Notes: generated by a model not told the origin, from the sequence alone. A DNA stretch of 64,000 bases from UBA9300 sp964577305 (GCA_964577305.1 CAZNYS010000009.1:21003-85002); one strand, 5' to 3'. Positions 34,311 through 43,767 are shown, counted from the stretch's first letter. Made by a program: numbers and translations.

Positions 34311-35184
34311 TTATAAACTGTCAGGATCTATCACCAGATGCTTTATAGATCGGCGCTGGTAAGTATACGTGACGTGCAGCAGACCGTCAGATGACTGGAT
34401 GATTGCCGGATATGAATATTCCCCTTCCTGGCGCTCCAGGGTCATTACCGGCTTCCAGTTTATGCCATTTTCAGAAACTGTAATATTCAGCATGTTCCTG
34501 CCTTCAGGGAATCCGCTTTTACTTTTTGTATGGTTGTAAGCCAGTATATGACGACCATCGGCCAGTGTCAGGGCATCAATGCCTGAATCCGGGTTAGGGA
34601 GAATGGTTGCTGTCATATTGCTCCATGTTAGCCCGCTGTCATAAGACCAGCTTTGAGTTATGACGTTCTGTCGTGAGCGACAGAGAGCCTGCAGGTGATT
34701 CACGGGGTTCCGACCAGGTTAAGCCATCATTATCAGATGTGACCAGCATGCCCCACCATTTTTGTGGACCCGGTCCAACTTTGTAGAATAACATTAAAGG
34801 GCCACTTTCAGCTTGAAAAAGAACGGGGTTCCAGCATGGATAACGCCCTCCGGTGTCCTGAATACCATTCACAACCTCAACAGGTTGAGACCACTTACTT
34901 CCAATGTTCCTTGATATCCATATCCCAACATCCTTATGACCTTCGTGAGTGCCACCAAACCAGGCTGCAATAAATCCATTATCTGTTTCTTCAATTGTTG
35001 ATGCATGACATTGAGGTGTCGGACTGTTATCAGGCGAGAATATTAATTCAGATATTATCAGGGGACCTTCGCAACATTCAGCCGGATCAGGAAGGATATA
35101 GCTTACAGTATCAGTCTGGCCATATATGCAACTGAGAGTAAAAAACAAAAATATAATCGCACTTAATGATCTGCCTACAATCAT
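34311..35184 (-). pseudogene. Sialidase/BNR-repeat protein with internal deletion and frameshift
   Basis: Two frames make up one damaged gene. The first (start 35184) has a signal peptide and the N-terminal sialidase-fold blades: CHASTIEETDNGFIAAWFGG, HEGHKDVGIW, and SDNDGLTWSEPRE. The second frame (to 34311) has LQALCRSRQNVITQSW, SGIDALTLADGRHILAYNHT and the end of the fold. In intact relatives of about 370 residues a segment of roughly 70 residues with the GPIKNKP motif lies between these two parts. Here they meet directly at about 34700 and in different frames. A deletion explains this better than a one-base error. Confidence 0.78.
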
Positions 35185-35345
35185 AATTTATTGTTTAGCA
35201 AACAACAGAGACTTAATAAAGACATTATAATTCTGAAATTTAGTAATTATATTGATCGGTGACAAAACTGGCTGTTATTTCTTAACGACAACTTTATCGT
35301 ATAGCATATCGTTTAAACTTTAGAAATTTATTTCTTGGAATTTTA

Positions 35346-35353
35346 TAATTTTG
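35346..35353 (+). promoter_or_regulatory. TAnnTTTG -7 box of the T9SS metallopeptidase gene
   Basis: TAATTTTG ends one base before the first in-frame ATG (35355), which would then lie upstream of or at the transcription start. This favours the ATG at 35379. Confidence 0.4.
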
Positions 35354-35378
35354 AATGCCAGAAAAACAGGTTAATATT

Positions 35379-37979
35379 ATGGATAAGAAAGTTCAAATTA
35401 AAGATAAATTGAAAAAACCCCGTTTTAGAATAATTGGACTGAAAAATATACTTCTTTTGGCTTTGCTGTTTGCAGTGTTTCTTAATGCCTTGCCATGTAC
35501 ATTATCAGGTGCACCCAGCGACACCACAAACCTTGCTCTTACAGCCTCAGTATCAACTTTATTCGTTTCTTCATGGGAAACCCTTACAGCTGTAAATGAT
35601 GGTTTCGATCCTTCAGGTTCATCAGACTATTCCCACGGAGCCTACGGCAACTGGGATGGCGAAGCAGCTTACAACCAATACAACTGGGTTCAGTATGAAT
35701 GGACCCTTGCAAAGCAACTGACATCTACATCTGTTTACTGGTGGGATGACGGCCTTGGTATTGACCAGCCTACCGAAGCCTATATTGAATATTGGAATGG
35801 CACTTCATGGATACTGGCAGACTCTATCGGAACCGAACTTGACATGTATAATTCACTGAAACTTGATATCCTGACTTCAAGGATCCGTATTTATATGAAA
35901 AGTGTCATGGCTACCGGCATTATTGAGTGGAGGGTATTCGGTATTGAGGGTGGGCCATGCGATCCCACAGAAGTGATTCCAAATGTCCGGGTTAATGATG
36001 GTCCGGTTCAGCAGGTGAATACTGTTAATATTATGGTTGGCGACTCGGTCTCTTTTCTCCCAGACCCGGCAGAGGGGGAGAACTGGAGCTGGTCGGGCCC
36101 GGTCGGTTTCAATGCCACAGTCGGTGAGGTTACCATAAGGGATGCAAGCCTGGAACAGTCGGGCACATATACCGTATGCTATATTAACGATTGCGGGGCA
36201 GCAACTACCTGCTATTTTCATTTAACAGTCAGAACTGACGATGATTTTTCTGTACCAATTACATGGACAGATTATGATCCTGGCATTAGCTACGATTTCA
36301 GGAATGAGTTCCCGGAATTAAGTGAACCGACGATGGTACTGGATGATTGTGAAGGGATTGTAGGGACACAGTCCTCGGGATGGTGGACTTTCAGGTGGGG
36401 AGCCACGGCAAATCCACTGGTCACATCAGCTGCTGTTACTCCTATGCTGCAAAGGATGAACACTGACTTTGCATATTTCAGGAATGAAATGGGCTGGCCG
36501 CCGGATAAACGCGCAAAAAACGGATACAAGAGTGCAATATATCTTTATGGATCAGGACTCTGTACTGATAACGCTTCCAATACTGAAACAGGAGGGTGGC
36601 AGAGCAGTATATACTACGAGGGTGAATACTGGCCAATGGTACTGATCTCCTATTACCCCGTCTACTGTTTCGATCCCAGCTGCCCTTACAATGACAGGGA
36701 GTATCAGATGGGAGCAGTGGTTCATGAAGGGATACATGCAATCCTGGCTGATCTGCCCGGTTGCAAACAGGCTGCATGGTTCCATGAGGGTGGTAACACA
36801 TGGTTGCAACAGGAAGCTTATGCCCGGCTATCGGGAGACTACAGTAGTATGGGATTCCTTAACGGGCCTTCATTTATAGCACCATTTATGCCCATAGAGT
36901 GTTACAGCGGATGGCTCCAGGATGACAGTTTTGGCGGACCTTCAGCCGAGGGAGTGAATATGTATGCGAACGGATCCCAGATCTGTACTTGGAGGAACCT
37001 TCTCGGGGGAGTACAATATAGTAATATCTTTCCCACATTTCTTGGTATGACACTGGGCCAGGGAAGTATCCCATGGATATGGAGATACTGTGAGTCAAGA
37101 GTTCTTGAAGGAATGGCAACCACCCTGGGAGAATCACAAATGAGGCGACTGATCATGGAATACAGGGCAAAACAGGCACTTGTTGATATGGGAGAATGGA
37201 CAGGTGCAATCATCGACCTGCTTGATTCACAGTTTGGTACACCGATCAAAGCTGAATGGAGCCCTTCATGGCTTAATCCTGATACCTGGATTGCCACACC
37301 CTATGTCAAAACAACAAATAACGGAAGCGGCCTTCTTACGCCGGAATACCGGACTACTCCCGGGTGGTCGGGCGCAAACCAGATACCCCTTGTTGTCAGT
37401 GGCGAGATAGTTACTGTAAACTTCCAACCGATCGGTCCCAATATGGCCTGCCAGTTATGTTACCGGACCAGAGAAGGAGAGACAGTTTACAGTGCGCCGG
37501 TATATGGAGGAGACTGCAGCCTGAAGCTTGACCTGGAACCTGCGAATAATGTTGTCTTTGCAGTGATTAGTAATACTGATTATATATACGTTGGAGAAGA
37601 AACCCGTAAGTCTCATTTTGATTACAGGCTTCAACTTGTTGAGGGTGTTGTCGGTCCGGCAGATATACATAAAAGATTTTACGACTGGACGAAGACTATT
37701 TCATCTCCTCTGGATATTGAACCTGTTTCGTCCGGTCCTGAAATAGTTATTTATCCAAACCCTGTCGATAAAGGATCTGTTTTTAATATTAGTTTTGATG
37801 ATCCTGTAACAGAGCCTGTTGAGGTGCAAATAATGAATTTAAGCGGGCAGGTGTTATGGACAGGGGAAGTAACCGGTGATTCATCAATCGATGCAGGTAA
37901 ACTGCCGGGAACAGGAATCTATTTTATTGCCTTTCATACATTAGAAGGCATTACCATACGTAAAATAGTAGTCAGGTAG
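35379..37979 (+). CDS. T9SS-exported putative metallopeptidase with discoidin-like and Ig-like domains
   Basis: The start at 35379 gives 866 residues; a further ATG lies at 35355. After a signal peptide (NILLLALLFAVFLNALPC) there is a discoidin-like carbohydrate-binding region (ASVSTLFVSSWETLTAVNDG, about residues 50-190), an Ig-like segment (about 200-290) and a catalytic-looking region with VVHEGIHAILADLPG (first His at about residue 449) followed by WFHEGGNTWLQQE. The HEGIH motif resembles HExxH zinc sites, with the later Glu as a possible third ligand. The last 80 residues are a type A T9SS sorting domain (IVIYPNPVDKG ... GIYFIAF ... IRKIVVR). The peptidase role is inferred from these motifs alone. 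Confidence 0.75.
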   Translation: MDKKVQIKDKLKKPRFRIIGLKNILLLALLFAVFLNALPCTLSGAPSDTTNLALTASVSTLFVSSWETLTAVNDGFDPSGSSDYSHGAYGNWDGEAAYNQYNWVQYEWTLAKQLTSTSVYWWDDGLGIDQPTEAYIEYWNGTSWILADSIGTELDMYNSLKLDILTSRIRIYMKSVMATGIIEWRVFGIEGGPCDPTEVIPNVRVNDGPVQQVNTVNIMVGDSVSFLPDPAEGENWSWSGPVGFNATVGEVTIRDASLEQSGTYTVCYINDCGAATTCYFHLTVRTDDDFSVPITWTDYDPGISYDFRNEFPELSEPTMVLDDCEGIVGTQSSGWWTFRWGATANPLVTSAAVTPMLQRMNTDFAYFRNEMGWPPDKRAKNGYKSAIYLYGSGLCTDNASNTETGGWQSSIYYEGEYWPMVLISYYPVYCFDPSCPYNDREYQMGAVVHEGIHAILADLPGCKQAAWFHEGGNTWLQQEAYARLSGDYSSMGFLNGPSFIAPFMPIECYSGWLQDDSFGGPSAEGVNMYANGSQICTWRNLLGGVQYSNIFPTFLGMTLGQGSIPWIWRYCESRVLEGMATTLGESQMRRLIMEYRAKQALVDMGEWTGAIIDLLDSQFGTPIKAEWSPSWLNPDTWIATPYVKTTNNGSGLLTPEYRTTPGWSGANQIPLVVSGEIVTVNFQPIGPNMACQLCYRTREGETVYSAPVYGGDCSLKLDLEPANNVVFAVISNTDYIYVGEETRKSHFDYRLQLVEGVVGPADIHKRFYDWTKTISSPLDIEPVSSGPEIVIYPNPVDKGSVFNISFDDPVTEPVEVQIMNLSGQVLWTGEVTGDSSIDAGKLPGTGIYFIAFHTLEGITIRKIVVR

Positions 37980-37982
37980 TTA

Positions 37983-38712
37983 CTAATACCGTGCCGGACC
38001 CCCTGGCAGGCTGTTTTTGATAAACTCCCTCAGGTCATTATTCGCCTTTTCCAGGTCTTCCCAACGCAGGTACATCATATGCCCGCTGCGGTAGCCTTTG
38101 AAGCTTAGCCTGTCCTTCATCTTACCACTGGGATCAATCTGCCACATGGTATATTTGGAGTTAAAATAAGTACATGCACCATCATAATAACCACCCTGGA
38201 ACATATTTGTCAAGTCCAAGATATCGTGAATCGAGCCTTCCTATTGTATGACCATTTTTATTACGCAACAGCTCCTTCCAGAAGAATTGTGTAGGTAGGT
38301 CGAGATTATGCTGTATTATTGCTTTTTTCGATATGCCGGAATAATATGACATTTTTTTGGCAACTTCCTCTTTTTCAGCTTCCGGGATAAATCCACCTGC
38401 AGAGCCAGGTCCGCCATTGAAAGATATTAACAGTGGACGAGTATTCCTGTTCCCGGGAATGTCCCTGGTATAATAGGTATAATATAAAGTAGCAACTACC
38501 ACATCATCAATGCATACAGGCTGAGTACCTGTAGTGGCAGTATAAGTTATTTTTTCCCCGTTAATGGTGGTAGTATGCCTGGTTATGACAGTTGTATCAA
38601 CTGGTGTAAGCCTGTCCTGTGACAGAACTGATGTTCCGGCTATTATCAAAAGAATAAAAAATAAGAATAACTTTTTTATTGAATAAGGTATTAGGTTTAA
38701 GCTTTTTACCAA
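37983..38712 (-). pseudogene. S10 serine carboxypeptidase, remnant with two large deletions
   Basis: The N-terminal frame has a signal peptide and the S10 start TATTGTQPVCIDD, ATLYYTYYTRD and RPLLISFNGGPGSAGG, which provides the oxyanion hole. It then jumps to a late region (NGHTIGRLDSRYLGLD). The second frame gives the family's C-terminal end (TNMFQGGYYDGACTYF, GYRSGHMMYLRWEDL), with the catalytic His in GHMMY. The segment with the catalytic Ser (GESYG) is absent, and about 100 residues are missing at the second junction. The family is about 490 residues long; about 250 remain. Confidence 0.8.
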
Positions 38713-38745
38713 AATAATTCATTTTTTAAAAAATACTGATAGTAA

Positions 38746-39447
38746 TCAGGTTTTGGATCGATAGGTCCTGTAATTATTAATATAGGACAGACCCTGAAAA
38801 AGGATTGTAAGACCGAATAAAAACCATGGGCCACTATCGGAGAAATCAAAATAAGCAACAGATCCAATGACCACGACAACATACCATAAGCAAAGCAAGA
38901 TACCTGCAACAAGCTCATTAAACCAGGAGACAATAAAGCCTGAATAGAAAAGGGCTGCAAGAACAGGAAACAGGATAAAGGGGAAACTTGAATAATTAAG
39001 TGGATCGCGTAAGATGCCTGCCATGATAGTAATAGCATAAAGAATGGCATAGTTTACTATTAGCAATCTAAGTACAAATCTCCAGTAAATCTGATTTGTT
39101 GGTTGTGTACCGGCTTTGCTCTTATACACCTTCAGATTCATCAGAACACCGATTACCAGAGCCGGAACCGCAAGTACCATAACCATTCCGGCTTCCTCCC
39201 ATATAAACCAGCTGAAAAGCCATATCACAATGTTCCATACCTGAAGCAATAAACCACTTATCTTAAGATTGAACCAGCTGAAAATGGTAGCGGCCAGGAA
39301 GACTAAGAAGATCAAAATAACTAACAGGCAGTCAATACTTATAAGGTTAGTTTCACCTGGGACAAACTCACTTATAAGGCCTGCCATGTAAACTGCACAA
39401 TAGATTGAAGTTAGAATTTGCAGAATATACTTAGATAAGGTTTTCAT
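38746..39447 (-). CDS. Integral membrane protein with internal duplication, function unknown
   Basis: A 233-residue protein with about seven hydrophobic segments and no signal beyond the first helix. The two halves look alike: SWFNLKISGLLLQVWNIV in the first half matches SWFNELVAGILLCLWYVV in the second, each preceded by a Leu/Phe-rich helix. This points to an ancient duplication. I do not recognise the family. It lies between the S10 and sulfatase remnants on the same strand, and appears to be intact. Confidence 0.65.
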   Translation of the reverse strand: MKTLSKYILQILTSIYCAVYMAGLISEFVPGETNLISIDCLLVILIFLVFLAATIFSWFNLKISGLLLQVWNIVIWLFSWFIWEEAGMVMVLAVPALVIGVLMNLKVYKSKAGTQPTNQIYWRFVLRLLIVNYAILYAITIMAGILRDPLNYSSFPFILFPVLAALFYSGFIVSWFNELVAGILLCLWYVVVVIGSVAYFDFSDSGPWFLFGLTILFQGLSYINNYRTYRSKT

Positions 39448-39540
39448 GATATTAGATGGTTAAGGTTAAGTTGTTAATTGTCTATTAAAGATATGAATTT
39501 TACAATACTGCACTCTAACACTACCTAAGCCTGGCACAGA

Positions 39541-39565
39541 CCTCCGGATCCGTGCCAGCGGAGGC
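39541..39565. repeat. GC-rich repeat with partner at 43564
   Basis: CCTCCGGATCCGTGCCAGCGGAGG is flanked by the complementary ends CCTCCG and CGGAGG. Its bases 39547-39565 match the reverse complement of 43564-43582 at 18 of 19 positions. Confidence 0.7.
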
Positions 39566-39595
39566 CGATATTCCATCGTTACTTTATTGCGCTCA

Positions 39596-40613
39596 TCATC
39601 TGTTGGTAATAATACTTTCATAGGCATCTATCATTTCCCTGAGTTTGTCAGGATTTGTTTCAGCCAGGTTGTTCAAGGGTTTTTATTAATTCCCCGATGC
39701 ACCAGTCAGCTTCAATTATCACATCACCTCTTGGGCCCATGCCTGATTTGCCTATGAAGCGCTCGTGGGGTGTTCTCGGTACATGTGGCTGCTGTAAGGC
39801 ATAATAAAGGAAGAATGGTTCATTCTTATGCTTATTAATATAATTCTGTGCCTTCACAAGGAAAGTATCTGCCATGTTTTCATCCACCCATCGTGCAGCT
39901 TCACCGCCTTTCATAAAACCGATACGGGGAATACCATTTACTATACTGTTATTATGACCGTGGTTCCACATCATCTTAAGCATTTCTGGATTATCCAGAC
40001 CGGTCGGTTCACCCGGGAAATTTGATTCGTAACTGACCTGTATGGGATCATCTGGATCAAGACGGCAGACATTACCATTTTCGATGTAAACTGTTGGTAC
40101 ACGGTCCTGTGTGGCGGCCATAATGAAGGAATAATCAAAACCTACTTCATTCGGCCCGGGAGAGATATGCTTGTTCCAATCAACATTACCGTCCCCAAGC
40201 CCCAGGTGCCATTTACCTACTATTCCTGTATGATATCCTGATTTCTTCAGCAATTTTGGAAGCGTTAACTGTGTTGTATCAATAAGGAGGGGAGCCGTGC
40301 CGGATAATATCCTTGCATTTTTATTACGCCAGGGGTACTGTCCGGTCAGTAGTGCGTACCTGCTGGGGGTGCATGTAGCCGATGATGAATAAGCATCTGT
40401 GAACCTTATCCCTCCTTCGGCCAGCATGTCAATATTAGGTGTTTCAATCTCAGTGGCACCATAGGCACTTACATCGCCATAGCCGAGGTCATCAAAGTAA
40501 ATCAAAACAATATTTGGTTTAAATGAATCAATTGATTTATCTGAGGGTGAAGTACATGAGATAATCAAGCTCACAACAAAAATATTTATCAGAAGAAAAT
40601 TAAACTGTTTCAT
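39596..40613 (-). pseudogene. Sulfatase (S1 family) remnant, C-terminal third deleted
   Basis: The main frame (to 39660) gives 317 residues: a lipoprotein signal (SLIISCTSPS), the metal site NIVLIYFDDLGYGD and the formylglycine motif CTPSR with Cys81, then GIVGKWHLG and ALQQPHVPRTPHERF. It ends at EADWCIGELIKTLEQPG. The following bases, in another frame, encode NNLAETNPDKLREMIDAYESI, which is the normal end of such sulfatases (about 480 residues). The segment between, which has the SSDNG metal residues, is missing. The catalytic half is intact, but the fold is incomplete, so activity is unlikely. Confidence 0.8.
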
Positions 40614-40698
40614 TGTTCTTCACTTATCTGTTTGCCTCTTAAAGATATGGATTATTCCTTCATATGTTTACCAGCATATAATAATTTGACGGCTATAC

Positions 40699-40706
40699 TA
40701 TATTTG
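40699..40706 (+). promoter_or_regulatory. TAnnTTTG -7 box of the S9 peptidase gene
   Basis: TATATTTG is a perfect -7 match. The transcript would have a leader of about 75 bases that contains the CAAC repeats just before the ATG at 40787. Confidence 0.5.
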
Positions 40707-40742
40707 TCATTTATAAAACATAACTTGCTATTGCTTGAACCC

Positions 40743-40783
40743 AATTCAACAAATCAACAAATCAACAATTCAACAATTCAACT
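40743..40783 (+). repeat. CAAC-type repeats directly before a start codon
   Basis: The leader is made of AATTCAACA and AATCAACAA words, repeated about five times with a 9-10 base period, ending 3 bases before the ATG. Confidence 0.75.
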
Positions 40784-40786
40784 ATC

Positions 40787-43549
40787 ATGAAACCACTCTT
40801 AAAAACACTGCTGCTTATTATCTGCATGACACTTGCGGGCATATCAACCAATGCCCAGGATGCTAAGAAAATCTTGAACATCGATGATTATAGCAGATGG
40901 AGCCGGATTACTTCCGTAAGTCTTTCTGACGATGGTAACTGGATGAGTTATGGATATAGTCCCAACGGAGGTGATGATACCCTGTACATCAAGAATATTG
41001 AATCAGGTAAGATATTCTCTGATAAATATTGTAATGCCCCGGAATTTTCCTACGATTCAAAGTGGGTTGTTTACAAAAGGAATCTGAAAAAAAAGGAAGC
41101 AGAAAAGCTTCGAAAGAGTAAAAAACCAGTATATACCAAGGGAGTATTATTGAATCTTGAAACCGGTGAGAAAACTGAATGGGATAAGGTTAGCGATATG
41201 ACACTGTCCCCGGAATCCGATTACCTGGCTATCAAGAAAACCGGTGAAAAAAAGGATTACAATGGAACTGATATGCTTCTAAAGAATCTTAAAACCGGCA
41301 GTTTAATGAATATTGGAAATGTAAACCAGTATAAATTTAGCAGATGTGGAACTCACCTGGCTTATACTTTAGATGCGGAAGAAAATGCAGGAAATGGTGT
41401 ATATATTATGGATCTTGTCAGAGGGACAGTTAAACCCCTGGATACCGATACATTAACCTATAGCCAGTTAACATGGGATGACGAGATGCTTTATCGCTCA
41501 GAGTGGGATAAAAAAGGTACATCTCTGGCTGTCCTGAAAGGAAACAAACCTGACAGCCTGGGGCAGAGCATCAATGAACTGCTGGTTTTCAATGATATTA
41601 ATACAAATGATCCTGAGTTACTTAGCTATAAACCTTCAGGTGATGATAATTTTCCCGTTGATTATGTGCTGAGTGAAAAAGGCAGGCTGTCTTTCAGCCT
41701 TGACAATAAGCGAATGATTATCAGCATAAAAGAACAGGAAAAAATCGAAAAGATAAGCCGCGATACCATTGCCAATGTTGATGTATGGCACTGGGATGAT
41801 GAAGAGATACAATCGGTCCAGATGGTGCGTAACAGAAGAAACCAGATGTCAACCTACGCAGCGTTGCTTCATCTTAATAATATGGACTTTGTTCAGCTTG
41901 AGTCGGATGATATGCGTACAAGCCTGGTAGATCGTAATGCCGACAGAATTATAGGTGGTAACCCCAAACCATATATTTCAGATACTAACTGGGGTGGTGG
42001 CTACAGTGATTATTATATAATAGATCCTGTTACAGGTGAAAAGACCCTGATCGAAGAAAAGATAGGCAGGGTTATGGGACTGTCCCCGGATGGAAATTAT
42101 TTCCTGTATTTTAAGAACGGACACTTTTTTGCATATGATCTCAGAACCAAAACACTGACCAATATCTCAGAAAATGTTGAAGTTAGTTTCATTGATATAG
42201 AAGAGGATCATCCGTATGAGAATCCTTCTTATGGTCTTGCAGGCTGGTCTTCTGACAGGGAAAAGGTGTTTCTGAATCACTTGTACGATATATGGGCCGT
42301 TTCCCTTGATGGGAACGGTGGTTATAATATGACAGGTAATTACGGAACAGAAAATGAGATCCGGTTTAGATTCAACAGGGCAGGAGGCGGTTTCAGGAGA
42401 ATGATGACCAGCACAAATGATGATCCATATATCTATATCGAAAAGGATAATTTTCTGACAGCCTATGGAGAATGGACAAAGAAATCAGGTTACTTCCTGT
42501 TGGATGATGGAAAACCACCAAAGAAGATGATATTTGAAAATGCCAGCTATGGAAGGCTTACGAAAGCTCATGATGCTGATCGTTTTCTCTTTACGCGTCA
42601 GACATTTATTGATTTTCCTGATTACTTTACTTGTGATTCAGGCTTTAAAAAACCTGTTAAACAAACTGATGCCAACACGCAGCAGGAAGAATATCTCTGG
42701 GGTAGCAGGGTATTGCTTGATTTTAAAAATAAGCATGGTGACAGGCTGCAGGCTACACTGACCCTTCCTGCAGATTATGAAAAGGGTAAGAAATACCCTA
42801 TGATAGTGTTTTTCTATGAAAAAATGTCAAACAGACACCACAGTTATTCGATGCCCACTTATGACGACAGACCACATATGTCGACCTATGCAAGTAACGG
42901 ATACCTTGTTTTGATGCCTGATATTAAATATTATGAAGGTCAGCCGGGGTGGAATGCACTCGACTGTGTAACAGCAGCTACCAAAAAAGTGATTGATGAA
43001 GGTTATGCAGACCCCGGTCATATAGGGTTGCAGGGTCATAGCTGGGGTGGCTACCAGTCATCATTTATCCTTACTCAGACAGATATGTTTGCATGCGTGG
43101 TAACGGGAGCACCTGTTACAAACCTAACAAGTATGTATAATATCCTGTATAAAAATACGGGTACCAACAACCAGGGTATTTTTGAGTTAGGACAGGTAAG
43201 AATGGGTAAAGGGATGTTCGATGATATGCAGAATTATATCGATCAGTCACCTGTTCATAATGCACCCGGGATAAGCACTCCCTTTATGATACTTCAAGGA
43301 ACTGTTGATGGGGCTGTCGACTGGAACCAGGGACTTGAGTTTTATAATGCTGCACGCAGACTGGGCAAAAAGGTAATATTGCTCTCATATCCCGATGAGA
43401 ATCATCACCTGGCAAATGAGAATAACCAAGTTGATTTTCAGAGGCGGATGAAACAATTCTTTGATCATTACCTCAAAAGTGCAGATGCACCGGAGTGGAT
43501 GACAAAAGGTATTTCTTATGAGGATAAGAAGTATAATAAAGCCAAGTAA
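40787..43549 (+). CDS. Secreted S9-family prolyl oligopeptidase-type peptidase
   Basis: A 920-residue protein with a signal peptide (TLLLIICMTLAGISTNAQ). Residues about 30-600 form a beta-propeller-like region with repeated strand motifs; the C-terminal alpha/beta-hydrolase has the nucleophile Ser752 in GHSWGGYQ, an Asp in ILQGTVDGAVDW and the catalytic His in PDENHHL. YPMIVFFYEKM opens the hydrolase domain. It probably cuts peptides in the periplasm. A paralogue lies at 60980 on the other strand. The gene has its own promoter box and is followed by a convergent uptake locus. Confidence 0.92.
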   Translation: MKPLLKTLLLIICMTLAGISTNAQDAKKILNIDDYSRWSRITSVSLSDDGNWMSYGYSPNGGDDTLYIKNIESGKIFSDKYCNAPEFSYDSKWVVYKRNLKKKEAEKLRKSKKPVYTKGVLLNLETGEKTEWDKVSDMTLSPESDYLAIKKTGEKKDYNGTDMLLKNLKTGSLMNIGNVNQYKFSRCGTHLAYTLDAEENAGNGVYIMDLVRGTVKPLDTDTLTYSQLTWDDEMLYRSEWDKKGTSLAVLKGNKPDSLGQSINELLVFNDINTNDPELLSYKPSGDDNFPVDYVLSEKGRLSFSLDNKRMIISIKEQEKIEKISRDTIANVDVWHWDDEEIQSVQMVRNRRNQMSTYAALLHLNNMDFVQLESDDMRTSLVDRNADRIIGGNPKPYISDTNWGGGYSDYYIIDPVTGEKTLIEEKIGRVMGLSPDGNYFLYFKNGHFFAYDLRTKTLTNISENVEVSFIDIEEDHPYENPSYGLAGWSSDREKVFLNHLYDIWAVSLDGNGGYNMTGNYGTENEIRFRFNRAGGGFRRMMTSTNDDPYIYIEKDNFLTAYGEWTKKSGYFLLDDGKPPKKMIFENASYGRLTKAHDADRFLFTRQTFIDFPDYFTCDSGFKKPVKQTDANTQQEEYLWGSRVLLDFKNKHGDRLQATLTLPADYEKGKKYPMIVFFYEKMSNRHHSYSMPTYDDRPHMSTYASNGYLVLMPDIKYYEGQPGWNALDCVTAATKKVIDEGYADPGHIGLQGHSWGGYQSSFILTQTDMFACVVTGAPVTNLTSMYNILYKNTGTNNQGIFELGQVRMGKGMFDDMQNYIDQSPVHNAPGISTPFMILQGTVDGAVDWNQGLEFYNAARRLGKKVILLSYPDENHHLANENNQVDFQRRMKQFFDHYLKSADAPEWMTKGISYEDKKYNKAK

Positions 43550-43563
43550 AAAGCGATGAGCCC

Positions 43564-43582
43564 GCCTCCGCTGGCGCGGATC
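43564..43582. repeat. GC-rich repeat, partner of 39547
   Basis: GCCTCCGCTGGCGCGGATC is the reverse complement of the repeat at 39547-39565 with one mismatch. Confidence 0.7.
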
Positions 43583-43597
43583 TTACCAATTCCAATG

Positions 43598-43620
43598 GTC
43601 GGGGATTGCATATCCCCGAC
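43598..43620. repeat. REP-like hairpin
   Basis: GTCGGGGAT and ATCCCCGAC form a perfect 9-bp stem around TGCAT. It lies in the convergent spacer and could be an extragenic palindrome. Confidence 0.75.
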
Positions 43621-43667
43621 ATCTTAATTCATCTAGCGTTACGTGCTTATCTATCAAAAACAAAAGA

Positions 43668-43697
43668 AAGAGGTGTCAGAATTTTCTGACACCTCTT
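43668..43697. terminator. Strong hairpin terminator at the end of the SusCD locus
   Basis: AAGAGGTGTCAGA and its exact complement form a 13-bp stem around ATTT. On the minus strand it is followed by a T-rich tract, so it should end the SusC-SusD-TIG transcript. It may also stop the S9 gene transcript. Confidence 0.75.
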
Positions 43698-43767
43698 AAC
43701 CCAAATTAAACTAAGCTAACCTAAATTCCAACAGAGGAATAGGTTGATAAACATAAAAGCTTCAAGT

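Noticed and set aside
34639..34703. Programmed frameshift in the sialidase gene
   Set aside because: A segment of the fold is missing at the junction and there is no slippery heptamer that I can see; deletion explains it better.
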